From Pseudomonas sp. RIT409 (lineage in GTDB: Bacteria > Pseudomonadota > Gammaproteobacteria > Pseudomonadales > Pseudomonadaceae): a stretch of DNA of 64,000 bases. The position numbers were made by a program, and so were the translations under genes. The notes under the pieces were generated by a model. The model searched no databases and was not told where the DNA came from. It worked only from the letters and a program-made list of their open reading frames with translations. The stretch spans positions 124,001 to 188,000 of the forward strand of contig NZ_QARE02000007.1 in NCBI RefSeq assembly GCF_003052515.2, written 5' to 3'. Within the stretch, counting starts at the first letter, position 1. Each line of letters begins with the position of its first letter. Shown piece by piece: positions 38,014 to 47,032 of the stretch.

Positions 38014-38312
38014 TGGAAACCCTGTCATTTGAATTTCCCGCCGGGCAACCGCCTGCCGGGCGTGCACTGGTCGGTTGCGTGGGCTCCGGCGATCTTGAAG
38101 TGCTGCTCGAGCCCGGTCTGCCCGGCAAGTTGACCATTCAAGTGCTGACGTCGGTCAACGGCAGTTCCGCGCGCTGGGAGCATCTGTTCCAGCGTATGTT
38201 CGAGGGGCAGACACCTCCTGCGATGAGCATCGATATCCATGATTTTGGCGCGACACCCGGCGTGGTGCGCTTGCGGTTGGAGCAAGGTTTCGAGGAGATC
38301 GGCCATGTCTGA
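38013..38312 (+). CDS. mdcC: Malonate decarboxylase acyl carrier protein MdcC (delta subunit)
   Basis: A 99-residue acyl carrier subunit. The prosthetic-group attachment serine is in VGSGDLEVLLEP (S25). The C-terminal region DIHDFGATPGVVRLRLEQ is also characteristic of the family. It overlaps mdcB by one base and mdcD by eight. Confidence 0.95.
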   Translation: METLSFEFPAGQPPAGRALVGCVGSGDLEVLLEPGLPGKLTIQVLTSVNGSSARWEHLFQRMFEGQTPPAMSIDIHDFGATPGVVRLRLEQGFEEIGHV

Positions 38313-39156
38313 CACCGCCCGCTTGCTCAAACAACACAGCTTCGTCGAACTTGGCGCTCGGCAGCGTGCCCGTGCCTTGCTCGACCAAGGCAGCTTTCGT
38401 GAACTGATCGACCCTTTCGCCCGTGTGACTTCGCCGTGGCTGGCCAGGCAGGGCGTCGTACCCCAGGCCGACGATGGCGTGGTGATCGCCAAAGGCTCGA
38501 TCGATGGTCGGCCCATTGTGGTCTGTGCCATTGAAGGGGCTTTTCAGGGGGGCAGCATGGGCGAGGTCGGCGGCGCGAAAATGGCCGGTGCGTTGGAACT
38601 GGCTGCGGAAGACAACCGCAACGGTGTCCCGACCGCGGCAGTGCTGCTGTTGGAAACCGGCGGCGTGCGATTGCAGGAGGCCAACCTCGGCCTGGCAGCC
38701 ATTGCGGAGATTCACGCAGCCATTGTCGACTTGCGTCGCTATCAGCCGGTGATCGGTGTCGTGGCGGGCAGCGTCGGTTGCTTTGGCGGTATGTCGATTG
38801 CCGCCGGTTTGTGCAGTTACCTGGTGGTGACCCAGGAAGCGCGTCTTGGCCTGAACGGCCCGCAAGTGATCGAGCAGGAGGCGGGGATCGAAGAATATGA
38901 CTCCCGTGATCGTCCGTTCATCTGGAGCCTGACCGGTGGCGAACAGCGCTTTGCCAGCGGTCTGGTCGACGCTTACGTCGCCGACGACATTACGGCCATC
39001 GCGCAACAAGTCGAACACCTGCTGAGCCAGGGCAAACCCGCACACGAGCGCAGCGGCCAGTATGCGTCGTACCTGCAACGGCTGTCCGGGCTGGACACCA
39101 CCTCCCAGATCGACCCCGCTGCGGTGCGCACCTTGTATCAAGGAGAACAGCCATGA
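38305..39156 (+). CDS. mdcD: Malonate decarboxylase beta subunit MdcD
   Basis: MdcD and MdcE together form the biotin-independent decarboxylase that converts malonyl-S-MdcC to acetyl-S-MdcC. The 283-residue crotonase-fold protein shows EGAFQGGSMGEVGGAKMAGALELA, LLLETGGVRLQEANLGLAAI and GSVGCFGGMSIAAGLCSYLV, the carboxyltransferase-beta-like oxyanion regions. Start MSDTARLLKQH follows GAGG within mdcC. Confidence 0.96.
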   Translation: MSDTARLLKQHSFVELGARQRARALLDQGSFRELIDPFARVTSPWLARQGVVPQADDGVVIAKGSIDGRPIVVCAIEGAFQGGSMGEVGGAKMAGALELAAEDNRNGVPTAAVLLLETGGVRLQEANLGLAAIAEIHAAIVDLRRYQPVIGVVAGSVGCFGGMSIAAGLCSYLVVTQEARLGLNGPQVIEQEAGIEEYDSRDRPFIWSLTGGEQRFASGLVDAYVADDITAIAQQVEHLLSQGKPAHERSGQYASYLQRLSGLDTTSQIDPAAVRTLYQGEQP

Positions 39157-39953
39157 CTGCATCCATGCGTGGGTTGAACTGGTTCAACGCTTTGACGAGT
39201 GGCGCCTCACCCGTCGTCGGCCTGCCGGCGTCGGTACTGGCTGCCGACAGCGAGTTGGACGCCCAACCCGCACGTTTCCTGGCGGTGGTTGCCGATCCGT
39301 CCAACCGTTTCCCCCGCGCGCAGAATGGCGAAGTGGGGCTGCTGGAAGGCTGGGGGTTGGCCAAGGCAGTGGATGCCGCCATCGAGCTGGATCGGCAAAG
39401 CCCACAGAAGCGAGCCCTGATTGCCGTCATCGACGTACCGAGTCAGGCCTATGGCCGCCGTGAAGAGGCGCTGGGCATTCATCAGGCCCTCGCCGGTGCG
39501 GTGGACGCCTATGCCCGAGCACGACTGGCGGGCCATCCTGTGATCGGGCTATTGGTGGGCAAGGCAATGTCCGGCGCATTTCTCGCCCACGGTTACCAAG
39601 CCAACCGTCTGATCGCCCTGCGTGACCCGGGCGTGATGGTGCATGCGATGGGCAAGGCTTCCGCGGCCCGAGTGACCCTGCGCAGTGTCGAGGAATTGGA
39701 GAAACTGGCGGCGAGCATTCCGCCCATGGCCTATGACATCGACAGCTACGCGGGGCTCGGCTTGCTATGGGAAACGCTCTCGGTCAGTCAAATCGAGCAA
39801 CCCTCCTCCGACGACGTCAGCAGTGTTCAACAGTGCCTCCTCGCTGCGATCAAGGACACCCAAGGCCACGGCACCGACCTGAGTTCGCGGCTGGGGGCGC
39901 CCAACCGGGCCGCTTCTGCAAAGGTACGCGAGCTGTTAAGGGCGCAGTGGTGA
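39153..39953 (+). CDS. mdcE: Malonate decarboxylase gamma subunit MdcE
   Basis: A 266-residue partner of MdcD with carboxyltransferase-alpha-like fold. Recognisable segments are LIAVIDVPSQAYGRREEALGIH, GHPVIGLLVGKAMSGAFLAHGYQANR and DPGVMVHAMGKASAARVT. It overlaps mdcD by four bases (ATGA). Confidence 0.95.
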   Translation: MTASMRGLNWFNALTSGASPVVGLPASVLAADSELDAQPARFLAVVADPSNRFPRAQNGEVGLLEGWGLAKAVDAAIELDRQSPQKRALIAVIDVPSQAYGRREEALGIHQALAGAVDAYARARLAGHPVIGLLVGKAMSGAFLAHGYQANRLIALRDPGVMVHAMGKASAARVTLRSVEELEKLAASIPPMAYDIDSYAGLGLLWETLSVSQIEQPSSDDVSSVQQCLLAAIKDTQGHGTDLSSRLGAPNRAASAKVRELLRAQW

Positions 39954-40582
39954 TGACGCTTGGCTTGCCTGTGCAGCCCCATGATCTGTTGTGGGGCCTG
40001 CCCGTGGCGACCTTGCCTGCCGATGCGCCTGGGTGGGTGTTCGAGTCGGTTGCGCTGGGGCATCCGGTGGTGGTCCGTCGGGCACGGGTCGACCGGGGCT
40101 CGGTGGCTGTCGGCGTGCGCGGGCAATCCCGGGATCAGCGCTATGCGACCGTGATGAACCGGGATCACGTCACCCGGCAGGTTCGACCCGAACAGTTGGT
40201 CGAAGCGGTGGAAGAGGTTCGCACCGATTGGCCTGTCTGGCGTGCCTTGAACCAGGTGCGTCCGGTGCTGGACGCGATCGGCCTGCCCTGGGGGATCACG
40301 GGGGGCGCCGGATTCGAACTGGCGACCGGCATTCAGGTGCTGCATCGCAACAGCGACCTCGATCTGATCCTGCGTACCGAATCGTTCCTGAGCCGTCCGC
40401 AGGCTGCGCAATGGCTCGAAGCACTGAACGGCGCCGCGTGTCGCATCGACTTGCAGTTGCAAACCCCAGCCGGGGCCGTTGCATTGCGCGAGTGGGCGGG
40501 CAGCGGACGCCAGGTATTGCTCAAGGCTGACAACGGCGCCCGCTTGGTCAGCGATCCCTGGCTCTGCGAGGAATACGCATGA
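39953..40582 (+). CDS. mdcG: Phosphoribosyl-dephospho-CoA transferase MdcG (holo-ACP synthase)
   Basis: MdcG attaches the prosthetic group made by MdcB to MdcC. The 209-residue nucleotidyltransferase-like protein starts MTLGLPVQPHDLLWG, has PWGITGGAGFELATGIQVLHRNSDLDLIL with the metal-binding acidic pair (NSDLDL), and ends with DPWLCEEYA. It overlaps mdcE by one base and mdcH by four. Confidence 0.93.
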   Translation: MTLGLPVQPHDLLWGLPVATLPADAPGWVFESVALGHPVVVRRARVDRGSVAVGVRGQSRDQRYATVMNRDHVTRQVRPEQLVEAVEEVRTDWPVWRALNQVRPVLDAIGLPWGITGGAGFELATGIQVLHRNSDLDLILRTESFLSRPQAAQWLEALNGAACRIDLQLQTPAGAVALREWAGSGRQVLLKADNGARLVSDPWLCEEYA

Positions 40583-41526
40583 GCAGCTTCTGGGTTTTTC
40601 CCGGCCAAGGGGCGCAGCAAGCGGGCATGTTGCACGCGCTACCGGGCGATCCGTTGGTCAGGGAGTGTCTGCGCCAGGCCAGTGAAGTCCTCGACGAAGA
40701 CGTGCTGGAACTGGACTCGCCTCAAGCCCTGCAAGCCACGCGTGAGGTCCAGTTGTGTCTGCTGATCGCGGGTGTGGCCTGTGCTCGGGTCCTGATGGCG
40801 CGGGGCAGCGCACCGGATTACGTGGCCGGCCTCTCGATTGGTGCTTATCCGGCTGCCGTGATCGCAGGAGCGCTGAGTTTCGCCGACGCCCTGCGACTGG
40901 TCGCTTTACGAGGCGAACTGATGCAAAGGGCTTATCCACAGGGCTACGGAATGACCGCACTGATGGGCCTGGATCAGGGGGTGATCGAGCGTTTGGTCGC
41001 CCAGGTACACGGCCCGCACAGCCCGGTGTATCTGGCCAACATCAACGCGGACAACCAGTTCGTCATCGCTGGCAGCGATCAGGCGATGGCTGACGTCGCC
41101 ACGCTGGCCAAGGGCGAGGGAGCGGCGATGGCCAAGCGGTTGGCGGTCAGCGTGCCATCACACTGTGAGTTGTTGAATGAACCGGCGCAGGCATTGGCGC
41201 AGGCCCTCGCGCAGGTGACCCTCCAAGCGCCAACCTTGAAATACCTCAGTGGCAGCACCGCGCGCCCGGTGTTTACTGCCGACAAATTGCGCGAGGACCT
41301 GGCGTACAACATGTGTCGGCTCATCGACTGGCGCAGCACCGTGCAAACCGCTTATGAGCGAGGGGCGCGCCTGCAGATCGAGCTGCCGCCCGGTGCCGTC
41401 CTGACGGGGCTGGCGCGGCGTGTCTTTGGAAATGGATTGGAACAAGGATCGGCTGTCGCCTTTCAGGGCGCCCGGCTGGATACGCTGAGCGCGCTGTCGC
41501 GAGAGGAGGAATGTCGCCACCCCTAA
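40579..41526 (+). CDS. mdcH: Malonyl-CoA:ACP transacylase MdcH (epsilon subunit)
   Basis: MdcH loads the first malonyl group onto MdcC to start the decarboxylase cycle. The 315-residue FabD-like protein has FPGQGAQ at the N-terminus, the nucleophile elbow AGLSIGAYPA (S86), an Arg in ALRLVALRGELMQ and the catalytic His in SVPSHCELL. Confidence 0.95.
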   Translation: MSSFWVFPGQGAQQAGMLHALPGDPLVRECLRQASEVLDEDVLELDSPQALQATREVQLCLLIAGVACARVLMARGSAPDYVAGLSIGAYPAAVIAGALSFADALRLVALRGELMQRAYPQGYGMTALMGLDQGVIERLVAQVHGPHSPVYLANINADNQFVIAGSDQAMADVATLAKGEGAAMAKRLAVSVPSHCELLNEPAQALAQALAQVTLQAPTLKYLSGSTARPVFTADKLREDLAYNMCRLIDWRSTVQTAYERGARLQIELPPGAVLTGLARRVFGNGLEQGSAVAFQGARLDTLSALSREEECRHP

Positions 41527-41586
41527 ACCGGTTGCTGCTATCGAAGGAACACAAAAACAACAAATTCGACGATTGAGGCCAAGACA

Positions 41587-42018
41587 ATGATTATCTACGG
41601 TGTTGCGTTACTCGCCATTTGCACCCTCGCCGGGGTGATTCTCGGTGATTTGCTCGGTGTGCTGCTGGGCGTCAAATCCAACGTGGGCGGCGTCGGGATC
41701 GCGATGATCCTGTTGATCTGCGCCCGTCTCTATATGCAAAAGCGCGGTGGCATGAGCGAAGGCTGCGAAATGGGCGTCGGTTTCTGGGGCGCGATGTACA
41801 TTCCGGTGGTCGTGGCCATGGCCGCGCAGCAGAACGTCGTCACAGCCCTCAAAGGCGGGCCGATCGCCGTGATCGCCGCCATTGGTTCAGTGATCATCTG
41901 CGGCGGCACGATTGCGCTGATCAGCCGGATCAATAAAGGGGAGCCCCTGCCCAAGGAAGAGCCCGAAACGCTGCCCCCAGTGATCACGCCGACCGCAGCA
42001 CCGGCAGGAGGTCGCTGA
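41587..42018 (+). CDS. madL: Malonate transporter subunit MadL
   Basis: A 143-residue membrane protein with about four hydrophobic segments, starting MIIYGVALLAICTLAGVILG. MadL and MadM together form a sodium-dependent malonate carrier in Malonomonas and are common in mdc clusters. It begins 60 bases after mdcH with AGGCCAAG as a plausible ribosome-binding site and ends one base before madM. Confidence 0.93.
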   Translation: MIIYGVALLAICTLAGVILGDLLGVLLGVKSNVGGVGIAMILLICARLYMQKRGGMSEGCEMGVGFWGAMYIPVVVAMAAQQNVVTALKGGPIAVIAAIGSVIICGGTIALISRINKGEPLPKEEPETLPPVITPTAAPAGGR

Positions 42019-42019
42019 T

Positions 42020-42784
42020 ATGTGGGATCTCATTCAGAAAGACTTGATCAGCCAAGGTCTGATCACGGCGTTCGCCGTCGTGGGCGTGGTGATGTGGATC
42101 TCCGTGCTGCTGTCCAAACACCTGACGTTCGGGCGGATTCATGGCTCTGCGATCGCCATCGTGATCGGCCTGGTGCTGGCGTGGGTGGGAGGCGTGATGA
42201 CTGGCGGCCAGAAAGGCCTTGCCGACCTTGCCTTGTTCTCCGGCGTGGGGTTGATGGGCGGTGCGATGTTGCGCGACTTCGCCATCGTGGCGACGGCCTT
42301 CGAGGTGCAGGCCACGGAAGCCAGAAAGGCCGGGCTGATCGGCGCATTTTCGCTGTTTCTCGGCACGGTGTTGCCGTTCATTGTCGGTTCTTGCGTGGCT
42401 TATGCGTTTGGCTACCGCGATGCGGTCAGCATCACGACCATCGGCGCCGGCGCTGTGACTTACATCGTTGGCCCCGTAACCGGTGCGGCTTTGGGCGCCA
42501 GTTCGGATGTCATGGCGCTGTCCATTGCCACCGGCTTGATCAAAGCCATTCTGGTCATGGTTGGCACGCCAATGGCCGCGCGCTGGATGGCATTGGACAA
42601 TCCGCGCTCGGCCATGGTGTTCGGCGGGTTGGCGGGCACGGTCAGCGGGGTGACGGCAGGCCTGGCGGCCACGGACCGGCGTCTGGTGCCTTACGGTGCG
42701 CTTACGGCAACGTTCCACACCGGGCTCGGCTGCCTGCTCGGGCCTTCGCTGCTGTATTTCATTGTGCGCGGGATTTTGGGTTAA
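42020..42784 (+). CDS. madM: Malonate transporter subunit MadM
   Basis: A 254-residue polytopic membrane protein, the larger malonate carrier subunit. It shows VVMWISVLLSKHLTFGRIHGSAIAI and GGQKGLADLALFSGVGLMGGAMLRDF, the latter typical of MadM. The gene closes the mdc transcript; a REP-like repeat lies after the stop and no terminator hairpin with a T-run is seen. Confidence 0.94.
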   Translation: MWDLIQKDLISQGLITAFAVVGVVMWISVLLSKHLTFGRIHGSAIAIVIGLVLAWVGGVMTGGQKGLADLALFSGVGLMGGAMLRDFAIVATAFEVQATEARKAGLIGAFSLFLGTVLPFIVGSCVAYAFGYRDAVSITTIGAGAVTYIVGPVTGAALGASSDVMALSIATGLIKAILVMVGTPMAARWMALDNPRSAMVFGGLAGTVSGVTAGLAATDRRLVPYGALTATFHTGLGCLLGPSLLYFIVRGILG

Positions 42785-42817
42785 GCCCGGATCTGCACTT
42801 GATTCTGGCCGAAGGCC

Positions 42818-42934
42818 GTAGGAGCGCGCTTGCCCGCGAAGAGGTGTGTCAGTAACTAACGAGTGGCCTGACACGCCGCATTCGCCAGCAAGCCGGCTCC
42901 CACACGGATCGGCCCCGGTTCTGTGGGAGCCGCC
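42818..42934. repeat. Composite REP region
   Basis: A copy of GTAGGAGCGCGCTTGCCCGC (42818-42837) is followed by GTGTGTCAG/CTGACACGC arms and then CGGCTCCCACACGG and TGTGGGAGCCG arms. This looks like pieces of two different REP families side by side, between convergent madM and mdcR. Confidence 0.65.
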
Positions 42935-42994
42935 TTGGTGGTGAAAGGGGTTGATCAATCAACATGGAATCTCCTACAGGGCGCACCCCTGCAG

Positions 42995-43915
42995 CTACCC
43001 CTCAGCCAGCCGGTTCGAATACATGCGGCACTCGGCCAGCAGCGCCAGTAGATTCGGGTCGCGTTCACGGGCTTTGAGAAACACCAGCCCTATGTGCTGC
43101 TGCATGCGGTAGCGCGACTGGAGCGGAATCAGACGTACGCGGTTCTCGTACACGGCGGCGATCCGGCCGGGCAGCAAGGCGTAACCTACCCCGGAGCTGA
43201 CCATGCTGAGCAGCGTAAAGATGTCGTTGACCTGCATCGCCACCTTCGGCTCGAATCCCGCCTGCTGAAATACCCGGGTGCCGTCGCGATGGGTAGCGAA
43301 GCCTTGGGTCAGGGTGATGAAGGTCATTTCCCGCAGATCGCTCAAATCCACTTCGCTTTGCTGAGCGAAGGGGGAGTCGGCGGGTGTGGCGAGAAAAATA
43401 TCGTCGGAGAACAGGGGCAGGTGCTCGCAATCCGGGTCGCTGACGCTCTCGTTCAGGGAGACCAGAACGGCGTCCACTTCCATGTTTTTCAGCTTGTAGA
43501 ACAAATCGATGTTCGAGCCCAGGATCAGGTCGATATTCAGCTCGCTGCGGCGGATTTTCAGACCCATGATCAATTGAGGTACGGTTTTGACCGTCAGTGA
43601 ATACAGTGCGCCCAGCTTGAACCGGGCGGCCGAGAAGCCTGCCGCCGCCCGCGTCTGCTCGACCATGCCCAGTGCGTCCTGCACCAGCTTCTGCCCCCGC
43701 TCTTCCAGGACGTAGGCGCTTTCAAGGGGGGTCAGGTTGCGGCCCTCGTGCTTGAACAGGGGGCAACGTAGCGCGTTTTCCAGTGAGTGAATCGCCCGAT
43801 GAACGCTGACGGTGCTGGTCTGCAGCTCTGACGCGGCACGCGCCAGGTTGCCGGTGCGCATGAAGGCCAGGAAAATTTCCAGCTTTTTGAGGGTCAGTTC
43901 TTCATCGATCTGCAT
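42995..43915 (-). CDS. mdcR: LysR family regulator, probable MdcR
   Basis: A 306-residue LysR protein with an N-terminal winged helix-turn-helix (LKKLEIFLAFMRTGNLARAASELQTSTVSVHRAIHSLE in the first 50 residues) and a substrate-binding domain. Its position at the end of the mdc/mad cluster, convergent with madM, is the usual place of the malonate-responsive activator MdcR. Start MQIDEELTLKK at 43915 chosen; an ATG seven codons upstream is possible. Confidence 0.88.
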   Translation of the reverse strand: MQIDEELTLKKLEIFLAFMRTGNLARAASELQTSTVSVHRAIHSLENALRCPLFKHEGRNLTPLESAYVLEERGQKLVQDALGMVEQTRAAAGFSAARFKLGALYSLTVKTVPQLIMGLKIRRSELNIDLILGSNIDLFYKLKNMEVDAVLVSLNESVSDPDCEHLPLFSDDIFLATPADSPFAQQSEVDLSDLREMTFITLTQGFATHRDGTRVFQQAGFEPKVAMQVNDIFTLLSMVSSGVGYALLPGRIAAVYENRVRLIPLQSRYRMQQHIGLVFLKARERDPNLLALLAECRMYSNRLAEG

Positions 43916-43989
43916 CGTGTCACTTCCGCCGCACATTCTTGTTGTTCAGGCGTCCGATTGTGCCCAAACCATTGCTGAGTGGCTGCATT

Positions 43990-44026
43990 AAAAGCGCATT
44001 GACCTCGGTCGATGCATTGCGCTTTT
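43990..44026. repeat. Inverted repeat between divergent mdcR and the HlyIII gene
   Basis: AAAAGCGCA at 43990-43998 pairs perfectly with TGCGCTTTT at 44018-44026 across 19 bases. It has the shape of a terminator (four T on each strand) but lies between divergent starts, where an operator or a boundary element is as likely. Confidence 0.45.
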
Positions 44027-44082
44027 GAGTCATAAGTTGGAGCCTTGGCAGGTGTCGTGCAACTGAGCGAGGTCATTTGCGG

Positions 44083-44700
44083 ATGTATTACGGAGAGAAA
44101 TTCAACGCCTGGACCCATCTTGTGGGTGCCGTACTGGCGTCGGTCGGCGCCATATGGCTGTTGGTTATCGCCAGTCTGGCGGGTGATGTGTGGAAGATTG
44201 TCAGCGTTGCCATCTACGGCGTTGCGCTGGTGCTGTTATACAGCGCATCGACCGTGTACCACAGCGTACGGGGCCGGGCGAAGGTGATCATGCAAAAGGT
44301 CGATCACCTGTCGATTTACCTGCTGATCGCGGGCAGCTACACCCCATTCTGCCTCGTGACCTTGCGCGGGCCTTGGGGCTGGACCTTGTTCGGGATCGTC
44401 TGGGGGCTCGCCGTGATCGGCATGCTGCAGGAAATCAAACCACGCTCCGAAGCGCGCGTGATGTCCATCGTGATCTATGCCGTCATGGGCTGGATCGTGC
44501 TGGTGGCGGTCAAACCATTGGTCAGGGCCTTGGGGACCGCCGGTTTCACTTGGCTGGCACTGGGCGGCGTGCTCTACACCGTGGGAATCATTTTCTTTGC
44601 CTACGACAAGCGCTTCCGGCATTGGCACGGGATCTGGCACTTGTTCGTCATCGCGGGCAGCCTGCTGCATTTCGTGGCGATTACCCACTACGTCCTTTAG
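44083..44700 (+). CDS. HlyIII/TrhA family (PAQR-like) membrane protein
   Basis: A 205-residue protein with seven hydrophobic segments and the family's metal-binding residues: AWTHLVGA near the N-terminus, SASTVYHSVRG (Ser and His), KVDHLSIYLLIAGSYTPF (Asp), and the C-terminal HWHGIWHLFVIAGSLLHF (two His). Members are called hemolysin III or TrhA and have been linked to membrane homeostasis. ATG at 44083 chosen; a TTG two codons upstream, closer to the GAGG, is possible. Confidence 0.9.
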   Translation: MYYGEKFNAWTHLVGAVLASVGAIWLLVIASLAGDVWKIVSVAIYGVALVLLYSASTVYHSVRGRAKVIMQKVDHLSIYLLIAGSYTPFCLVTLRGPWGWTLFGIVWGLAVIGMLQEIKPRSEARVMSIVIYAVMGWIVLVAVKPLVRALGTAGFTWLALGGVLYTVGIIFFAYDKRFRHWHGIWHLFVIAGSLLHFVAITHYVL

Positions 44701-44748
44701 CCGCTCAAGCGCTTTCGGCCAGGCAGGGACGCGTCATCGCGGGCGCGC

Positions 44749-45468
44749 TCAGAAATCCCCCCATAACTGCTGCGCCACACTCAGCGCCACCACTGGCGCG
44801 GTTTCCGTGCGCAGCACCCGCGGGCCAAGGCGGGCAGCGTGGAAGCCTGCGTCCTGAGCCTGGTCGACCTCCGTGTCGTTGAGACCACCTTCCGGTCCGA
44901 TCAAAAAGGCCAGGCTGCCGGGTTTTGCATGGCTGACCAGCGGTTCGGCGACAGGGTGCAGCACCAGCTTCAGATCGGCTTGGGTGTGTTTGAGCCAGTC
45001 GGCCAGTGCGAGCGGCGGATTGATCGTCGGCACCATGGACCGTCCGCACTGTTCGCAGGCGCTGATGGCGATCTGTTGCCAGTGAGCCTGGCGCTTTTCC
45101 GCGCGCTCGTCCTTCAGTCGAACTTCGCAGCGTTCGCTGATAATCGGTGTGATCTGTGCAACACCCAGTTCGGTGGCTTTCTGAATGGCCCAGTCCATGC
45201 GGTCGCCCCTGGAAAGCCCCTGCCCCAGGTGGATGCGCAACGGCGACTCGACCATTCCGGCGAAGCATTCATTGACGTGAACACGAACGCGCTTCTTGCC
45301 GACTTCGACGAGCGTGGCACGAAACTCCATGCCTGAGCCGTCGAACAACTGCACCGCATCGCCTTCGGCCAGGCGCAGCACACGCCCGATGTAGTGCGCT
45401 TGTCCTTCAGGCAGCTCGTGCTCGCCGATGCTCAGCGACGCGTCAATGAAAAAACGGGAGAGTCTCAT
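44749..45468 (-). CDS. rsmE: 16S rRNA m3U1498 methyltransferase RsmE
   Basis: RsmE methylates U1498 of 16S rRNA. The 239-residue SPOUT-class enzyme has an N-terminal PUA-like part (QAHYIGRVLRLAEGDAVQLFDG) and the C-terminal knot with LAFLIGPEGGLNDTEV and LGPRVLRTETAPVVAL. Start MRLSRFFID at 45468. Same strand as bioA, 157 bases downstream of it. Confidence 0.96.
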   Translation of the reverse strand: MRLSRFFIDASLSIGEHELPEGQAHYIGRVLRLAEGDAVQLFDGSGMEFRATLVEVGKKRVRVHVNECFAGMVESPLRIHLGQGLSRGDRMDWAIQKATELGVAQITPIISERCEVRLKDERAEKRQAHWQQIAISACEQCGRSMVPTINPPLALADWLKHTQADLKLVLHPVAEPLVSHAKPGSLAFLIGPEGGLNDTEVDQAQDAGFHAARLGPRVLRTETAPVVALSVAQQLWGDF

Positions 45469-45495
45469 GGTGGTGTCTCTGTAAAACGGTTGAAT

Positions 45496-45603
45496 GATCG
45501 TTCCCACGCTCCGCGTGGGAATGCATCCCGTGGCGCTCTGCGCCGCATCATCGGACGCAGAGCGTCCAGTGTCGGGCTCCCACGCGGAGCGTGGGAACCA
45601 TCA
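45496..45603. repeat. 108-base inverted-repeat element, copy 1
   Basis: Begins GATCGTTCCCACGCTCCGCG and ends GAGCGTGGGAACCATC, with an internal CGGACGCAGAGCGTCC region. The copy at 57956-58063 has the same length and the same outer arms, and a partial copy is at 18667. It lies between the rsmE start and the bioA stop. Confidence 0.8.
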
Positions 45604-45625
45604 CCAGGGGAGCGTTCAGTTCCAA

Positions 45626-47032
45626 TCAGCCGGGATCACGGAAGTCTGGATGGAAGTTCTCGCGCACGGCCACGTTGATGCTGCTGCGGGTCGCGATGTC
45701 GATGCCTTCGCTGGCCACCTCGGCGAGAAAATCGATCTGCTCGGGCGTGATCACATAAGGCGGCAGGAAGTACACCACGCTGCCCAGCGGCCGCAGCAGC
45801 GCTCCACGGGTCAGGGCGTGTTCGAACACCTTCAGGCCGCGTCGTTCCTGCCACGGGTAGGCCGCTTTGGTGGCCTTGTCCTGTACCATTTCGATCGCCA
45901 GAGCCATGCCGGTCTGGCGGACCTCGGCTACGTTCGGGTGGTCCGCCAGATGCGCCGTCGCACGCTTCATGCGATCCGCGAGCGCATGGTTGTTCTCGAT
46001 GACGTTGTCCTGCTCGAAGATGTCGAGTGTCGCCAACGCCGCCGCACACGCCAGCGGGTTGCCGGTGTAGCTGTGGGAATGCAGGAAGGCCCGCAGTGTC
46101 GGATAGTCATCGTAAAACGCCTCGTACACGTCATCGGTGGTGAGGCACGCCGCCAGCGGCAGGTAACCGCCCGTCAGCGCTTTGGACAGGCAGAGGAAGT
46201 CCGGACGGATCCCGGCCTGTTCGCAGGCGAACATCGTCCCCGTGCGACCGAAGCCGACGGCGATCTCATCGTGGATCAGGTGCACGCCGTAACGATCGCA
46301 AGCCTCTCGCAGCAGCTTGAGGTAGATCGGATCGTACATGCGCATGCCGCCCGCGCCTTGGATCAACGGCTCGATGATGACCGCCGCCACTGTCTCATGA
46401 TGCTCAGCGAGGGCCTGCTCCATCACCGTGAACATCGTGCGGGTATGGTCTTCCCAGCTCACGCCTTCCGGGCGGTGGTAACAATCGGGGCTTGGAACCT
46501 TGATGGTGTCCATCAAAAGCGCTTTGTACGTTTCGGTAAACAGTGGCACGTCACCTACCGACATCGCCGCCACCGTTTCGCCGTGGTAGCTATTGGTGAG
46601 GGTGATGTAACGCTTTTTCGCCGGTTTGCCCCGGTTGAGCCAATAGTGAAAGCTCATTTTCAGAGCAACTTCGATGCAGGACGACCCGTTATCGGCGTAG
46701 AAGCAGCGGGTCAGCCCTTCCGGCGTCATGGCCACCAGCCGCTCGGACAGTTCGATCACCGGCTGATGGCTGAACCCTGCGAGGATCACATGCTCCAGTT
46801 GATCGACCTGATCCTTGATGCGCTGATTGATACGCGGGTTGGCGTGGCCGAACACGTTGACCCACCAGGAACTGACGGCGTCCAGATAACGCTTGCCTTC
46901 GAAGTCCTCCAGCCAGACCCCCTCACCCCGCTTGATCGGAATCAGCGGCAGGTGTTCATGATCTTTCATCTGCGTACAGGGGTGCCAAAGGACCTTGAGG
47001 TCACGCTGCATCCACTGGTCATTGAGGCCCAT
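45626..47032 (-). CDS. bioA: Adenosylmethionine-8-amino-7-oxononanoate aminotransferase BioA
   Basis: BioA makes 7,8-diaminopelargonate in biotin synthesis, using SAM as amino donor. The 468-residue class III aminotransferase has WHPCTQMKDHE near residue 16, ADNGSSCIEVALKM, the PLP-binding HDEIAVGFGRTG (D255) and the Schiff-base lysine in LSKALTGGY (K284). It is divergent from the FAD amine oxidase; the 209 bases between hold both promoters but no clear operator was found. Confidence 0.95.
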   Translation of the reverse strand: MGLNDQWMQRDLKVLWHPCTQMKDHEHLPLIPIKRGEGVWLEDFEGKRYLDAVSSWWVNVFGHANPRINQRIKDQVDQLEHVILAGFSHQPVIELSERLVAMTPEGLTRCFYADNGSSCIEVALKMSFHYWLNRGKPAKKRYITLTNSYHGETVAAMSVGDVPLFTETYKALLMDTIKVPSPDCYHRPEGVSWEDHTRTMFTVMEQALAEHHETVAAVIIEPLIQGAGGMRMYDPIYLKLLREACDRYGVHLIHDEIAVGFGRTGTMFACEQAGIRPDFLCLSKALTGGYLPLAACLTTDDVYEAFYDDYPTLRAFLHSHSYTGNPLACAAALATLDIFEQDNVIENNHALADRMKRATAHLADHPNVAEVRQTGMALAIEMVQDKATKAAYPWQERRGLKVFEHALTRGALLRPLGSVVYFLPPYVITPEQIDFLAEVASEGIDIATRSSINVAVRENFHPDFRDPG

